Of a stretch of 64,000 nt of DNA, positions 25,140-34,657 are shown piece after piece. The stretch spans positions 1,947,669 through 2,011,668 of the forward strand of contig NZ_JACEIC010000002.1 in assembly GCF_013778305.1 (NCBI RefSeq). Reading direction: 5' to 3'. The notes under the pieces are model-generated. The model was given only the letters and a program-made list of their open reading frames with translations, did not search any database and was not told the origin of the DNA. The position numbers were made by a program, and so were the translations under genes. Position 1 is the stretch's first letter. The number at the start of each line of letters is the position of its first letter. The stretch comes from Nocardioides agri (GTDB taxonomy: Bacteria > Actinomycetota > Actinomycetes > Propionibacteriales > Nocardioidaceae).

Positions 25140-26260
25140 CTGCTCGGGCGGGCCGCCAGCGCCCCGAGCACCCCGGCCGCGAGCACCCACACCACGCCCT
25201 CCGAGCGGAGGTCGGCCACCGCGACCACGGCAGCGGCCAGACCGAGGCAGACCCCGACGTACGCCGCCCGCCGGCGCTCGCCGACCGCGAGCAGGATGCC
25301 GGCGGAGAGCACCGCCCACCCGGCGTACGCCGTGACCAGCAACGCGACCGTGTGGTCGCTGACGTCGTCGCGCGGACGGGCGACCAGCTCGCCGACCAGG
25401 GGGGCGATCGTCGCGAGCGCCAGCGTCGCGAGCAGGTGGGCGGGCCAGGAGAGCCGCGGCGACAGCGCCTGCTCGGGGAGCAGCGCGACGCCGGCGTACC
25501 CGAACCGGACGGCTGCGGCCCACAGGCCGACCATCAGCGCGAACGCGCCGGCGCCGGCGACCGCGAGCGAGCGGTCCCACTCGGCCTCGCTGGCGGCGTG
25601 GATGATCTGCACCAGGCCCTCGCCGACGACGATGAGGACGAAGAGGCCGAGCCGCTCGGTGAGATGCGGGACGTCGGCCTCGCGGACCTCGATCGGGTGC
25701 TCGTCGCCGCGCGGATGCCGGGCGAGGCGGGCGGTGATGTCGGCGACCAGGCGCTCCTTGTTGGTGGAGACGAGGAACAGCAGGTCGAGCCCGATGCCGA
25801 CGGCCCACAGGACGTACTGCGTGGTGCCCTCGAACCAGAACGACACCACCCACGGGACGATCCCCGCGCCGGCGTGGACGATGGGCAGGTCGGCGGCCAC
25901 GGTCGTGCGGTCCCAGGGCCGGCCGGCGAGGAACCGACCCACCACGTAGGCGATCGCGAACGCCCGGGCGTGCTCCCCGTGGATCTCCGGGATCGCCGCG
26001 ATCATCACGCCCAGCACGAACATCGCCGCGAGGATCACGCCCACGTGGACCTGGGTGCCGGCCACGTTGCCGTAGAGGGTGAAGCAGGCCCACAGCATCC
26101 AGATCGCGGCGTAGGCGATCACGTAGACCGCGAGGCCACCGGTGCTCGTGTCCTCGGACAGCAGGTGCGCGAGCATGCCGATGCCGGCGACCGCGACGAG
26201 GTCGAAGAACAGCTCGAGCCACGACGCGTGCCGCTCCTCGCCGACCCCGGTGACGGTCAT
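25136..26260 (-). CDS. Low temperature requirement A (LtrA) family membrane protein
   Basis: A 374-residue polytopic protein of the LtrA family. It starts MTVTGVGEERHASWLELFFDL with the family hallmark WxELFFDL, has about ten hydrophobic segments, and shows ERLGLFVLIVVGEGLV (the conserved GE segment). LtrA was described in Listeria as needed for growth at low temperature; its biochemical role is unknown. ATG 26260 was chosen over the longer frame to 26293 because it gives the ATGA overlap with pabB and the canonical N terminus. It is the last gene of the chorismate-enzyme operon, an unusual partner for an LtrA protein. Confidence 0.87.
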   Translation of the reverse strand: MTVTGVGEERHASWLELFFDLVAVAGIGMLAHLLSEDTSTGGLAVYVIAYAAIWMLWACFTLYGNVAGTQVHVGVILAAMFVLGVMIAAIPEIHGEHARAFAIAYVVGRFLAGRPWDRTTVAADLPIVHAGAGIVPWVVSFWFEGTTQYVLWAVGIGLDLLFLVSTNKERLVADITARLARHPRGDEHPIEVREADVPHLTERLGLFVLIVVGEGLVQIIHAASEAEWDRSLAVAGAGAFALMVGLWAAAVRFGYAGVALLPEQALSPRLSWPAHLLATLALATIAPLVGELVARPRDDVSDHTVALLVTAYAGWAVLSAGILLAVGERRRAAYVGVCLGLAAAVVAVADLRSEGVVWVLAAGVLGALAARPSS

Positions 26261-27492
26261 CGCAGGGCTCCGAGCAGCCGGTCGGCCTTCCACCGCGACT
26301 CGGCGTACTCGTCATCGACGCCGGAGCGGACCGTGATGCCGCCACCCGTGCCGAGCAGCCACCGGCCGTCGCCGGCGGTCATCAGGCTGCGGATCACCAC
26401 GCCGAGGTCGGCGCGGCCGTCGGCGCTGACCCAGCCGAACGCCCCGGCGTACGGGCCGCGCGGGCTGTCCTCCACGTCCTCGATGACCTGCATCGTGCGG
26501 AGCTTGGGGGCGCCGGTCATGGAGCCGGCCGGGAAGAGGGCGCGCAGCGCGTCGATGGTCGTGACGTCGTCGCGGAGCCGGCCGCGGACCGTGCTCACGA
26601 GCTGGTGCACGGTCTCGTAGGACTCCACGTCCATCAGCACCGGGACGGTCACGGTCCCGGGCTCGCAGACCAGCGACAGGTCGTTGCGGAGGAGGTCGAC
26701 GATCATCAGGTTCTCGGCCCGGAACCGCGGGTCGCTCGCGAGGTGCGCCCGGGTGCGGTCGTCCTCCTCGGGGGTGGCACCGCGGGCGGTGGTGCCCTTG
26801 ATCGGCTTGGTCTCCAGGGTCCGGTCGGCGGTGATGAGCGCATAGCGCTCCGGGCTCGAGCTCAGCAGCCACCCGCGCGCTCCTGGCAGGTCGTGCTGGA
26901 GGAAGCCGGCGTACGGCGCGGGGTTGAGCTCGCGCAGCCGCAGGTACGCCGTGACGGGGTCGGTGTCGCTGGTGGTCTCGACGCGGTAGGTCAGGTTGAC
27001 CTCGTAGGTGTTGCCCGCGTGCAGCTGCTCCTGCACCTCGGCGAAGGCCTCTGCGTAGGACTCCGGCAGGGCTCTTCCGAGACTCGTCGCCGGCACTCCG
27101 CGCACCTCGACGGCAGGGCGCTCGTGCTCGAACATCCGGACCTGGCTCGGCCGCATCCAGACCGCGTCGGGGAGGCCGGACCCGACGGCCGCCGGAAGGT
27201 CGGGACGGCACGCGTAGCCGAGGTACCCGAACCAGGACGCGTCCGGGGACCCGGACGCCAGCTCCGCCGAGAGCGCCGCGAAGACGTCGTCCCCCACGAC
27301 CTCGGCGCGGCCGGACGCGTGGCGGGTGACCAGGCGCGTGCCGGCGTCGTAGGTGAGCGACACGTCGTCCTCGTCGAGCCAGCCGACGATCGAGCGGCGG
27401 CCCGACCAGTCCCGGGCTCCCCCGCCGTCGAGCCAGAAGCAGCGCCGGCGCGAGGCCGCCACCGAGGCGAAGAACCCGACCGGGTCGGTCAC
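26257..27492 (-). CDS. pabB: Aminodeoxychorismate synthase, component I (PabB-type)
   Basis: A 411-residue chorismate-binding enzyme. The signature PIKGT with Lys at residue 232 (TKPIKGTTARG) is the PabB nucleophile motif, rather than the PxAGT/PISGT of anthranilate or ADIC synthases. It makes 4-amino-4-deoxychorismate, the p-aminobenzoate/folate precursor, using ammonia from PabA. Other conserved parts are SSSPERY, ENLMIVDLLRND and PAGSMTGAPK. It overlaps pabA by ATGA-type bases and ltrA downstream. A full-length N domain with the W-rich fold is present. Confidence 0.9.
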   Translation of the reverse strand: MTDPVGFFASVAASRRRCFWLDGGGARDWSGRRSIVGWLDEDDVSLTYDAGTRLVTRHASGRAEVVGDDVFAALSAELASGSPDASWFGYLGYACRPDLPAAVGSGLPDAVWMRPSQVRMFEHERPAVEVRGVPATSLGRALPESYAEAFAEVQEQLHAGNTYEVNLTYRVETTSDTDPVTAYLRLRELNPAPYAGFLQHDLPGARGWLLSSSPERYALITADRTLETKPIKGTTARGATPEEDDRTRAHLASDPRFRAENLMIVDLLRNDLSLVCEPGTVTVPVLMDVESYETVHQLVSTVRGRLRDDVTTIDALRALFPAGSMTGAPKLRTMQVIEDVEDSPRGPYAGAFGWVSADGRADLGVVIRSLMTAGDGRWLLGTGGGITVRSGVDDEYAESRWKADRLLGALR

Positions 27493-28124
27493 GCCGACCC
27501 CAGGAAGTTGGCGACGAGGGCCCGCCCGTGCTCGGACAGCACCGACTCCGGGTGGAACTGCACGCCCTCCAGCGGCAGCGTCCGGTGCCGGACGCCCATC
27601 ACCACCCCGTCCTCCGACCGGGCGGTCACCTCCAGGTCGGGCGGCACGAGGACGGCCCCCAGCGAGTGGTAGCGCACGGCGGCGAGCGGGGACGGCAGGC
27701 CGGCGAAGACGCCGCGACCGTCGTGGGTCACCGACGCGACCTCGCCGTGCGCGGGCGGCACCCGGTCGACGGTGCCGCCGTACGCCGTCACCAGCCCCTG
27801 CATCCCGAGGCAGACGCCGAGCACCGGCCGGTCGCCGGCGAGCAGCAGCTCGCGTCCGACCGCGAAGTCCGTCGGGGACGCGGGGTGGCCCGGGCCGGGC
27901 GAGAGCACCACGTGGGTGTAGGCCGCGAGGTCGGCCGCCGCCACCTCGTCGTGCTCGACGACGGCCGGCAGCACGCCGGTCACGGCGGCCACCAGGTGCA
28001 CGAGGTTCCAGGTGTAGGAGTCGTGGTGGTCGACGACGACCACGGAGCCGGCGAAATGGCGGAGGGCCCGATGAAGCTGGGGGGCAGTCTCCACCGGGCC
28101 CACGAACGGCTCCGCCGTGATCAC
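27489..28124 (-). CDS. pabA: Glutamine amidotransferase (PabA/TrpG-type)
   Basis: A 211-residue class I glutamine amidotransferase supplying ammonia to PabB. The catalytic Cys is C105 (VLGVCLGMQG) and the His/Glu are in VQFHPESVLSEHG. The usual N terminus of PabA (VLVVDNYDSF) appears here as VVVVDHHDSY at residue 28, so the GTG 28124 start gives about 27 extra residues; a start nearer residue 28 is possible. Overlap with pabB and a 3-bp gap from the PhzE-like gene place it in one operon. Confidence 0.9.
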   Translation of the reverse strand: MITAEPFVGPVETAPQLHRALRHFAGSVVVVDHHDSYTWNLVHLVAAVTGVLPAVVEHDEVAAADLAAYTHVVLSPGPGHPASPTDFAVGRELLLAGDRPVLGVCLGMQGLVTAYGGTVDRVPPAHGEVASVTHDGRGVFAGLPSPLAAVRYHSLGAVLVPPDLEVTARSEDGVVMGVRHRTLPLEGVQFHPESVLSEHGRALVANFLGSA

Positions 28125-28127
28125 AGC

Positions 28128-30059
28128 CTAGCCCGCGCCCGACCCGTTGTCGCCCGGCGGTACGAGGAGGCCGGCCACCAGGTCGTGCAGCAGCTCGAAG
28201 CCGTGCTCGGTGAGGATCGACTCGGCGTGGAACTGGATGCCGCGGTAGTGCGGACCGCGCACCAGGTGGACGTCACCGGACTCCGGGTCCGCCTCCACCG
28301 TCACCCCGTCCGGCAGGCCGGCGGCGCCGACCCGGCCGACGAAGGTGTTGTAGAAGCCGACCCGCTCGATGCGCCCGCCCATCCGCACCGGCGACTGGGT
28401 GCCCTGGAACACGATGTCCTTGTAGGCCAGCTCGAGACCCAGCTGGTGGCACAGCGCCTGGTGGCCCAGGCAGACCGCGAGGAACGGTCGGCCGGCGGCG
28501 AGGAGCTCGGCGACGGCCGCGCGCAGGTTGGCCATCTTCGGGTCGTCGCCGTCCCGGGGATCGCCCGGACCCGGCCCGACGATCACGAGGTCGAAGCCGT
28601 CGAGGCAGCCGGCGACGTACTCCTCGTGACGCACCACCTCGGACGTCATGCCGAACACGCCGAGCACGTGGCGCAGCATGTTCACGAAGTCGTCCTCGCC
28701 GTCGAGGATCACCACGCGCTGGCCGGCGAGCCCGGGGTCCGGCGCGGTGCCGCCCTGGTCGGTGAGCCAGAACGTCGACAGCCGGTGGTTGCGCGCGTTG
28801 AGCGCGAGCAGCACGTCCTCGTCGTTGACGAGCTCGGCAACGTTGACGTCGGGCACGGGCGCCGGCTCGACGAGCCCGAAGGCACTCAGGATGCCGCCCG
28901 CCTTCGCGTGGGTTTCCGCCACCTCGTACGCCGGGTCCGAGTCGCGCACCAGGGTGGCGCCCGCGGTGACGGTGAGCCGTCCCTCGAGGTCGACGTCTGC
29001 GGTACGGATGACGATCGGGCTGTCCAGGATCGGGTCGCCGGCGCCGTCGCGGCCGAGGATCGCGAGCGCCGCACCGTAGTAGCCGCGGCCGACCTGCTCG
29101 TACTGCTTGATCAGCCGGCAGGCGTTCTCGACCGGCGAGCCGGTCACCGTGGCGGCGTACATCGTGTCGCGCAGCACCTCGCGCGGGTCGCGGTTGGTGC
29201 GGCCGGCGAGGAGGTACTCCGTGTGCACCAGGCGGCTCATCGGCTTGAGGAACGGCCCGAGCACCTGGCCGCCCTCGTTGCAGATGTCGCACATCATCTT
29301 CAGCTCCTCGTCGACGACCATGAAGAGCTCGAAGATCTCCTTCTCGTCGTGGAGGAAGTCCAGCAGCGGGCGGCGCACGTCGCCCTCGCGCGGAATCCGG
29401 AAGGTGCCGCTGATCGGGTTCATCCGCACGTCGCCGCCGTGGATGGTGACGTGCCGCTCCGGGCTCGCGCCGATCAGGTAGCGGTCGCCGGTGAAGAACA
29501 CGAACGTCCAGTAGGAGCCGCGCTCCCGCTCGAGCAGCCGGCGGAAGACGGCGAGCGCCCGGTCGGCGCCCCAGTCGGCGACGGTGGCGCGGTAATGCCG
29601 GCCGATGACCAGGTTGGCGCCCTCGCCCTGGCCGATCTCGTCGGTGATGATCGAGGACACGAGCTTGCCGTAGTCCTCGTCGTCGGTCTCGAAGCCGCCG
29701 CGGTCGGCGAACTCGACGGGCACCTCGTCGATCGCGTCGATCACCTCGGCGACCGTGAACTCCAGCTCGGACTCGACGTCGACGACCACCAGCGGCGTGC
29801 CGTCGTCGTGCGCCTCGAAGCCGCGCTCGCGGACCTGACGGAAGGGCACCGCGAGCAGCCGGTCGGCGATGTGCCCGTCCTCGGGCACACCCGCGGCGAG
29901 CGGCACGTCGAGCACCGACTCGACGACGCTGCGCCGGCCACCGACGACGCCGACGGTGTCGCGGTCACCCGCCCTGGTGGAGCGCCGGATGATCGCCCAC
30001 GCCTCGTGCCCCTGGACGGCCGTGATGGCTTCCCGGGCAGTCGGCTTGGAGTCGTCCAT
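28128..30059 (-). CDS. PhzE-like fused chorismate-amidating synthase (ADIC/anthranilate type)
   Basis: A 643-residue fusion of an anthranilate-synthase-type chorismate domain (about 1-420) and a glutamine amidotransferase domain (about 435-643). The chorismate half has NPISGT at 214-219 (the TrpE/PhzE-type motif) and ATVTGSPVENACRLI. The amidotransferase half has the nucleophile in LAVCLGHQALCHQLG and IQFHAESILTEHG. Size and order match PhzE, which makes 2-amino-2-desoxyisochorismate for phenazines, and related secondary-metabolism synthases. No phzD/F/G/A/B genes follow, so it may instead be the cell's fused anthranilate synthase or feed another pathway. First gene of the operon with pabA, pabB and ltrA. 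Confidence 0.85.
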   Translation of the reverse strand: MDDSKPTAREAITAVQGHEAWAIIRRSTRAGDRDTVGVVGGRRSVVESVLDVPLAAGVPEDGHIADRLLAVPFRQVRERGFEAHDDGTPLVVVDVESELEFTVAEVIDAIDEVPVEFADRGGFETDDEDYGKLVSSIITDEIGQGEGANLVIGRHYRATVADWGADRALAVFRRLLERERGSYWTFVFFTGDRYLIGASPERHVTIHGGDVRMNPISGTFRIPREGDVRRPLLDFLHDEKEIFELFMVVDEELKMMCDICNEGGQVLGPFLKPMSRLVHTEYLLAGRTNRDPREVLRDTMYAATVTGSPVENACRLIKQYEQVGRGYYGAALAILGRDGAGDPILDSPIVIRTADVDLEGRLTVTAGATLVRDSDPAYEVAETHAKAGGILSAFGLVEPAPVPDVNVAELVNDEDVLLALNARNHRLSTFWLTDQGGTAPDPGLAGQRVVILDGEDDFVNMLRHVLGVFGMTSEVVRHEEYVAGCLDGFDLVIVGPGPGDPRDGDDPKMANLRAAVAELLAAGRPFLAVCLGHQALCHQLGLELAYKDIVFQGTQSPVRMGGRIERVGFYNTFVGRVGAAGLPDGVTVEADPESGDVHLVRGPHYRGIQFHAESILTEHGFELLHDLVAGLLVPPGDNGSGAG

Positions 30060-30179
30060 GGCCCGACTCTATTGCGCGCGACGTCGGTCCCGAGCACCTG
30101 TCCGCGAGGCGCTGGTGCACCTCCCGGGGCGCCGTCCTAGAGTTGCGCGGAGTCCGGTCCGATCGAGAGGGGTTACGCC

Positions 30180-31772
30180 GTGGCGGATGGGGTCACCCTG
30201 CGTCTCGAGCTGCGCGACGGGTACGAGCAGGTGCTGCGCGACCGCACCGCGGAGCTGTGGCTGCGATCGCTGGCCGAGGTCGCGGAGTCGCGGCGCCTCC
30301 TCATCAGTGCCGCCTCCGAGCTGACGTCCGAGGTGCGCGAGGTCCTGACGACGCTCTCCTCCGCCCACGGAGTCGAGCTCGTCAACGCCCCGGAGGACGG
30401 CGACGTCGTCGTGCTCGCCGACGCCGCCGACCTGCCCGTGCCGCACGCCGTCGCCGGTCTCGTCGCCACCGTGGCCGAGGGCGAGGTGGCCGACGCGCGC
30501 ACCGTGCCCGTCGGCGTACCGGCCTCCGGCACCCCCGCCGGCGCCTGCGTCGCGCTGACGGAGCGCACCTGGACCGAGCTCGGCCGACCGACCGGGTCCG
30601 CGTTCCGGACCGCCGTCCACGCCGCGCGCATCCCCGTCCGGGTGGCAGCGGCGTCGGTCTTCCACGACGTCCGACTCGACGCAGACGGGACGGTCGTCGA
30701 TCCGCCGGCGCCCTCGCCCGACGGCGCGGGCAACGCCGAGGGCGATCCCTCGTCGCCGTTCCTCAGCATCGTGACGCGGACCCAGGGTTTCCGGCTCTCC
30801 CCGCTGGCCGAGACCCTCACCTGCCTGGCGGCGCAGACCGTGCGCGACTTCGAGGTGCTGGTCATGTGCCACCGGGTGGCACCGGAGGCCCGGGCAGGCG
30901 TCGCGGCGCTGGTGGACGCCCAGCCGGCGTGGCTGCGGGAGCGCATCCGGCTCCTCGACGTCGAGCGCCCCGGGCGCTCCGCGCCCCTCAACGAGGGGTT
31001 CACCGCCGCCGCGGGCCGCTACATCGCGGGCCTCGACGACGACAACGTCGTCCTGAGCCATTGGGTCGAGACCTTCCGCGACCTCGCCGAGCGCTCGCCC
31101 GGTCGGGTCCTGCGAGTCGGGATCGTGTGCCAGGACATGCTGCCCGTCCAGCACCTCGACGGCTCGCCGCTCCACCTCGTGGCCAAGGGAGCGCCGTACG
31201 TCGAGTGGCCGACCGAGTTCAGCATCGTCGACCACCTGCACGGGAACTTCACCGAGTTCATGACCGTGGCCTTCCCCCGCTCGGTCGTCCACGAGCTCGG
31301 CCACCGCTTCGACGAGGAGCTCTCGACCACGGAGGACTGGGAGTTCATCGTCCGCGCGGTCGTCGCCGTCGGGCTGGCCAACGAGCCCGAGCGCACCTGC
31401 GTCTACCGCACCTGGTCGGTCGGCACCTCGCGCGCCGAGCACTCCCACGAGGAGTGGGACCGGGCCCGCGAGCGGGTCCTGCGCTCCTTCGACGGCCTCA
31501 CCATCACCCTCCCTCCCGGCAGCGCCCACCGCGTCGCCGAGATGCAGGCCGAGATCGCCCGTCTGACGAACGAGGTCGCCCGCCTGCGACGCGACCAGTC
31601 GGCCGAGCAGGTCGGCCGGCTCCAGCACGCGCACGACCAGGCCGTCCGCGAGCGAGATGCCTACCTCGAAGAGGTCGGGTTCCTGTGGGTCCGGGTGCGG
31701 GAGCTCGAGGAGGAGAACCGCGCCCTCGGCGCCCCGGCCGACCAGCCCCGTCCTGGACGACGGGGTCGGTAG
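30180..31772 (+). CDS. Glycosyltransferase family 2-like protein with coiled-coil tail
   Basis: A 530-residue glycosyltransferase. The N-terminal 180 residues are a poorly conserved alpha/beta part. The GT-A catalytic region begins at about residue 195 (FLSIVTRTQGF), has the Asp-containing metal motif in IAGLDDDNVV and a later TTEDWEFI acceptor region. The last about 80 residues form a heptad-like coiled coil (MQAEIARLTNEVARLRRDQ). Start GTG 30180 with GAGAGGGG 7 nt upstream. Predicted cytosolic transfer of a sugar during surface-polymer assembly; donor unknown. It opens the polysaccharide locus and is followed 41 bp later by the ligase-like gene. Confidence 0.85.
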   Translation: MADGVTLRLELRDGYEQVLRDRTAELWLRSLAEVAESRRLLISAASELTSEVREVLTTLSSAHGVELVNAPEDGDVVVLADAADLPVPHAVAGLVATVAEGEVADARTVPVGVPASGTPAGACVALTERTWTELGRPTGSAFRTAVHAARIPVRVAAASVFHDVRLDADGTVVDPPAPSPDGAGNAEGDPSSPFLSIVTRTQGFRLSPLAETLTCLAAQTVRDFEVLVMCHRVAPEARAGVAALVDAQPAWLRERIRLLDVERPGRSAPLNEGFTAAAGRYIAGLDDDNVVLSHWVETFRDLAERSPGRVLRVGIVCQDMLPVQHLDGSPLHLVAKGAPYVEWPTEFSIVDHLHGNFTEFMTVAFPRSVVHELGHRFDEELSTTEDWEFIVRAVVAVGLANEPERTCVYRTWSVGTSRAEHSHEEWDRARERVLRSFDGLTITLPPGSAHRVAEMQAEIARLTNEVARLRRDQSAEQVGRLQHAHDQAVRERDAYLEEVGFLWVRVRELEEENRALGAPADQPRPGRRGR

Positions 31773-31813
31773 GCCGGGTGCACCAGCCGTCGACGACGAA
31801 CGAACTGAGTGAC

Positions 31814-33187
31814 ATGTCCTCTGATGCTGCCCGCAACCCGGTCCGACGTCTGTGGAGCGCCACGACGAGCGGCGTGACAGCCGCGCCCGTCGTCCACGAC
31901 AGCCGGCTCGGCGCGATGTGGACCGTCATCATCGCGCTGGACTTCTTCTGGCTGTCCAACCCGATGATCCTCTTCACGTTCCACCAGTCGCTGGGGAACG
32001 CGGCGGCGGTGACGCTCGCCGGGCTGCTCGTCACGCCGGGACGCTCCACCCCCCGCGCCGCGACCTCGGTGGTGGCGTTGCTCGCCTTCGGCCTCGCCTC
32101 CTCGCTCTGGTCCTTCTTCTCCCGGTTGACCGTCGACTACACACTCATCTACATCTGCGTGGCGGTCGTGGCGACCGTCGTCGCGGTCACCGTCGACGCT
32201 CGCACGGTCGCTCAGGGCATGCTGCTCGGCGGCGTCCTGATCGTGGTGGGGTCCTACCTCGCCCTCCAGCTCGACTACCCCGGGGCCGCGATCCCGCTCG
32301 GTGGCACGGGCTATATGGCCGGCGTCGGGATGAACCGGAACATCCTGGGCTACACGCTCGTCCTCTCGCTGGCCTTCGCCGTGGGCTTCATCCCCCGCCT
32401 CCCGTGGGCGAGGGTGCTGTGGGCGGTCGGCACCGGGGTGGTCCTGCTCGGCGTCGGCGTGGCCCAGTCCGGCACCAGCTACGTGGCGGCGGCGGTCGTG
32501 GTGGCGCTCGCGATCGCGCTGGCCGGCCTCGACCGGTGGCACCCGCCGAGCGCCGTGCGCAGCGCTCGACGCCGCTGGGGCATCCGCGCCGTGACCATCG
32601 TCCTCCTCGCCGGCGCCGTCGCTGGGATCTACGTCGTCGCGGACCTGCTCGACCGCGACCTGTCGTCGCTGACCGGTCGGGTACCCCTGTGGAAGGCCGT
32701 CTGGACCGAGACGACCGGGCTGGACCGCTGGTTCGGAGCCGGGTGGGGCGTCGTGTGGCCGCACCCCTGGCACCCCGCCCCGGCGAACGCCACCCTCGGC
32801 GACATCGTGGAGCGAGCGGGGATCTTCCTGGAGCACGGGCACAGCTCCCTGTTCGACCTCATCCCCGAGATCGGCCTGGTCGGGGCTGCCCTCATGGCGC
32901 TCGTCTACGTCCAGGCCGTGGCCCGCGGGCTCGCCCACCGGGACTCCCGCGCGGTCAACGCGGGGCGTCTTGAAGCCTCTCGCCTCGCTCTGCTGAGCGT
33001 GATCGCCCTCCTGGTCCTGGGCCTCACCGAGCCGCTGTCGGTGATCCCGCTCGGCTGGTTCGTGATCGTGATCCTCGCGACCGGTCTGAGCCCGGCCTCC
33101 CTCGACACCGACCGACCCGAGGGCGAGGCAGGCGCCACGACCGCGGCGCCCGGGCGTCGGCGTGCGGGTGCCTGGCCCGCTCGGTGA
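31814..33187 (+). CDS. O-antigen ligase/polymerase-like membrane protein (first copy)
   Basis: A 457-residue polytopic protein of the Wzy_C/O-antigen ligase superfamily, with about eleven hydrophobic segments. It has a large extracellular loop (about residues 285-350) with the conserved RVPLWKAVWTET and HGHSSLFDLIPEIGLVGA region carrying the His/Glu typical of the family. Predicted to polymerise repeat units (Wzy) or transfer chains to an envelope acceptor. The ATG start follows a gap with weak upstream signal (GAGTGAC). Convergent with the flippase gene at 15 bp. A second copy is at 35991. Confidence 0.82.
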   Translation: MSSDAARNPVRRLWSATTSGVTAAPVVHDSRLGAMWTVIIALDFFWLSNPMILFTFHQSLGNAAAVTLAGLLVTPGRSTPRAATSVVALLAFGLASSLWSFFSRLTVDYTLIYICVAVVATVVAVTVDARTVAQGMLLGGVLIVVGSYLALQLDYPGAAIPLGGTGYMAGVGMNRNILGYTLVLSLAFAVGFIPRLPWARVLWAVGTGVVLLGVGVAQSGTSYVAAAVVVALAIALAGLDRWHPPSAVRSARRRWGIRAVTIVLLAGAVAGIYVVADLLDRDLSSLTGRVPLWKAVWTETTGLDRWFGAGWGVVWPHPWHPAPANATLGDIVERAGIFLEHGHSSLFDLIPEIGLVGAALMALVYVQAVARGLAHRDSRAVNAGRLEASRLALLSVIALLVLGLTEPLSVIPLGWFVIVILATGLSPASLDTDRPEGEAGATTAAPGRRRAGAWPAR

Positions 33188-33202
33188 GCGTGCCGGCGGC
33201 CG

Positions 33203-34657
33203 TCACGCCGCGGCAGCGCCGGTCGCGCGGCGAGCCCTGATCTTCATCCCGCCGAGCACCACGAGCAGCAGAGCCAGCAAGGCTGCGAGGGCGAACCGCA
33301 CCGCCACCGCGTCCGCGAGAGCGGCGGCCCCCGCCAGCACGCCTCCGGTGCCGACCACGACTGCCGCCATCGTCAGCTGCGGGAGGTTGCGGCAGCCGAG
33401 GACGCGTCCGACTGCGATCGCTCCGAGCGCCATGACGGCCGCGGCCAGGAAGGAGACCACCGCGACCCCGGTGGCCCCCCAGGGCTCGATGGCGGCGACG
33501 CTGAGGGTCAGGGTCAGCGCACAGCCAACCGCTGAGACCGCGAGGACGAGCCCGGTGCGGCGTCGGTAGATGAGGTAGTTGGCCGCGACGTTGAAGACGA
33601 AGGTGCTGGTGCCGGCGGCGATGAACACCGGGACGATGACGTCGCCGCCCCAGAAGGCGCGTCCGGTGATCGCGCGGAGCACCTCCGGGCTCACCAGGAT
33701 CGCGATGGTCATCAGCAGGCCGAAGCCTCCGATGAGCTCACGAGCCGCCCGCTGCGTGGCCGCATCGGCCCCGGCCTTCGCGTTGGCGAAGTACCAGGGC
33801 GTCCAGGCGGCGTTGACCGCTGCAGCCGTCAGCGCAGCGACGCCGCCCAGGGTGGCGGCGTAGGCGAAGACGCCCGCCTCCGTGGCGTTCTCGAGCCGTA
33901 GGACGATCACCCGGTTGGCGTTGCCGGCCACCTGCCACAACAGCTCGTGGGCCAGCAGGGGCAGCGCGATCGGCAGCGCATAGGGGAGGTAGCCGCGCAC
34001 GCGGCCACCGCGCCCCGAGCCGCCGAGCACGTCCGGCACGAGGACGGCGACGACCATCACAGACCCGGCGACGTAGCCGAGCACCCGCGCGAGCGCGTCG
34101 TCGGTCAGGAGGCCGATGAGCACGAGCCCGACGAGCGCTCCGCCGACCGTGGCGAGGAAGGTGAGGAGCAGGTAGCGGACCCGGCGCCCCGTCACGACCG
34201 CCTGGGCGATCGCCATCATCGACGCGGCGATGCACACCCCGTTGCCGACGGCCAGCACGAGCCAGGTCCAGGGAAGGCCGAGCGCGTCCTCCCACCAGCC
34301 GCGAGCGGCGAGCAGGACCACCAGCAACGCCACCGCGGGTACGGCGCACCACGGCATGACGCCCCGGATGAACGACGCCAGCTGGTTCCGACCGAAGTGC
34401 GTCACGGCGTTGTTGAGGGTGCCGTGGAGCTGCAGGCTGATGGCGATGCCGAACATCGTGCTCCAGAAGAGGTAGTTCACCGCCCGGCCCATCTCGGCGC
34501 CGGTCATCACGTGGGTGAACACCGGCGTGAGCAGGAAGTTCGTGCCCTGGAGCACCAGCGCGCCGATCGTGTACGTCAGGGCGCTGCCCCAGAACCCGCC
34601 GCTCGGGCCGGCGACGGCCGCCGGGTCGGAGTCGACCTCCGACGGCTCGGTGGTCAT
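33203..34657 (-). CDS. Polysaccharide flippase (Wzx/MATE-like)
   Basis: A 484-residue protein with about fourteen membrane helices, matching the polysaccharide-transport/Wzx group of the MOP superfamily. N-terminal TYTIGALVLQGTNFLLTPVFTHVMT is a typical first helix pair, with PYALPIALPLLAHELLWQVAGNANR around the seventh. It flips lipid-linked repeat units to the outer face. Start ATG 34657 overlaps the upstream glycosyltransferase stop (ATGA). It is the last gene of the minus-strand run ligase-like, GT, flippase. Confidence 0.88.
   Translation of the reverse strand: MTTEPSEVDSDPAAVAGPSGGFWGSALTYTIGALVLQGTNFLLTPVFTHVMTGAEMGRAVNYLFWSTMFGIAISLQLHGTLNNAVTHFGRNQLASFIRGVMPWCAVPAVALLVVLLAARGWWEDALGLPWTWLVLAVGNGVCIAASMMAIAQAVVTGRRVRYLLLTFLATVGGALVGLVLIGLLTDDALARVLGYVAGSVMVVAVLVPDVLGGSGRGGRVRGYLPYALPIALPLLAHELLWQVAGNANRVIVLRLENATEAGVFAYAATLGGVAALTAAAVNAAWTPWYFANAKAGADAATQRAARELIGGFGLLMTIAILVSPEVLRAITGRAFWGGDVIVPVFIAAGTSTFVFNVAANYLIYRRRTGLVLAVSAVGCALTLTLSVAAIEPWGATGVAVVSFLAAAVMALGAIAVGRVLGCRNLPQLTMAAVVVGTGGVLAGAAALADAVAVRFALAALLALLLVVLGGMKIRARRATGAAAA

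Noticed and set aside
26261..26293. A longer LtrA protein starting at 26293.
   Set aside because: ATG 26260 gives the ATGA overlap with pabB and an N terminus close to the family's conserved WLELFFDL, so the longer form is less likely.
30060..30179. A T-box or tryptophan attenuator ahead of the PhzE-like gene.
   Set aside because: The 120-bp gap shows no Trp-codon leader, T-box motif or paired stems that I could find.
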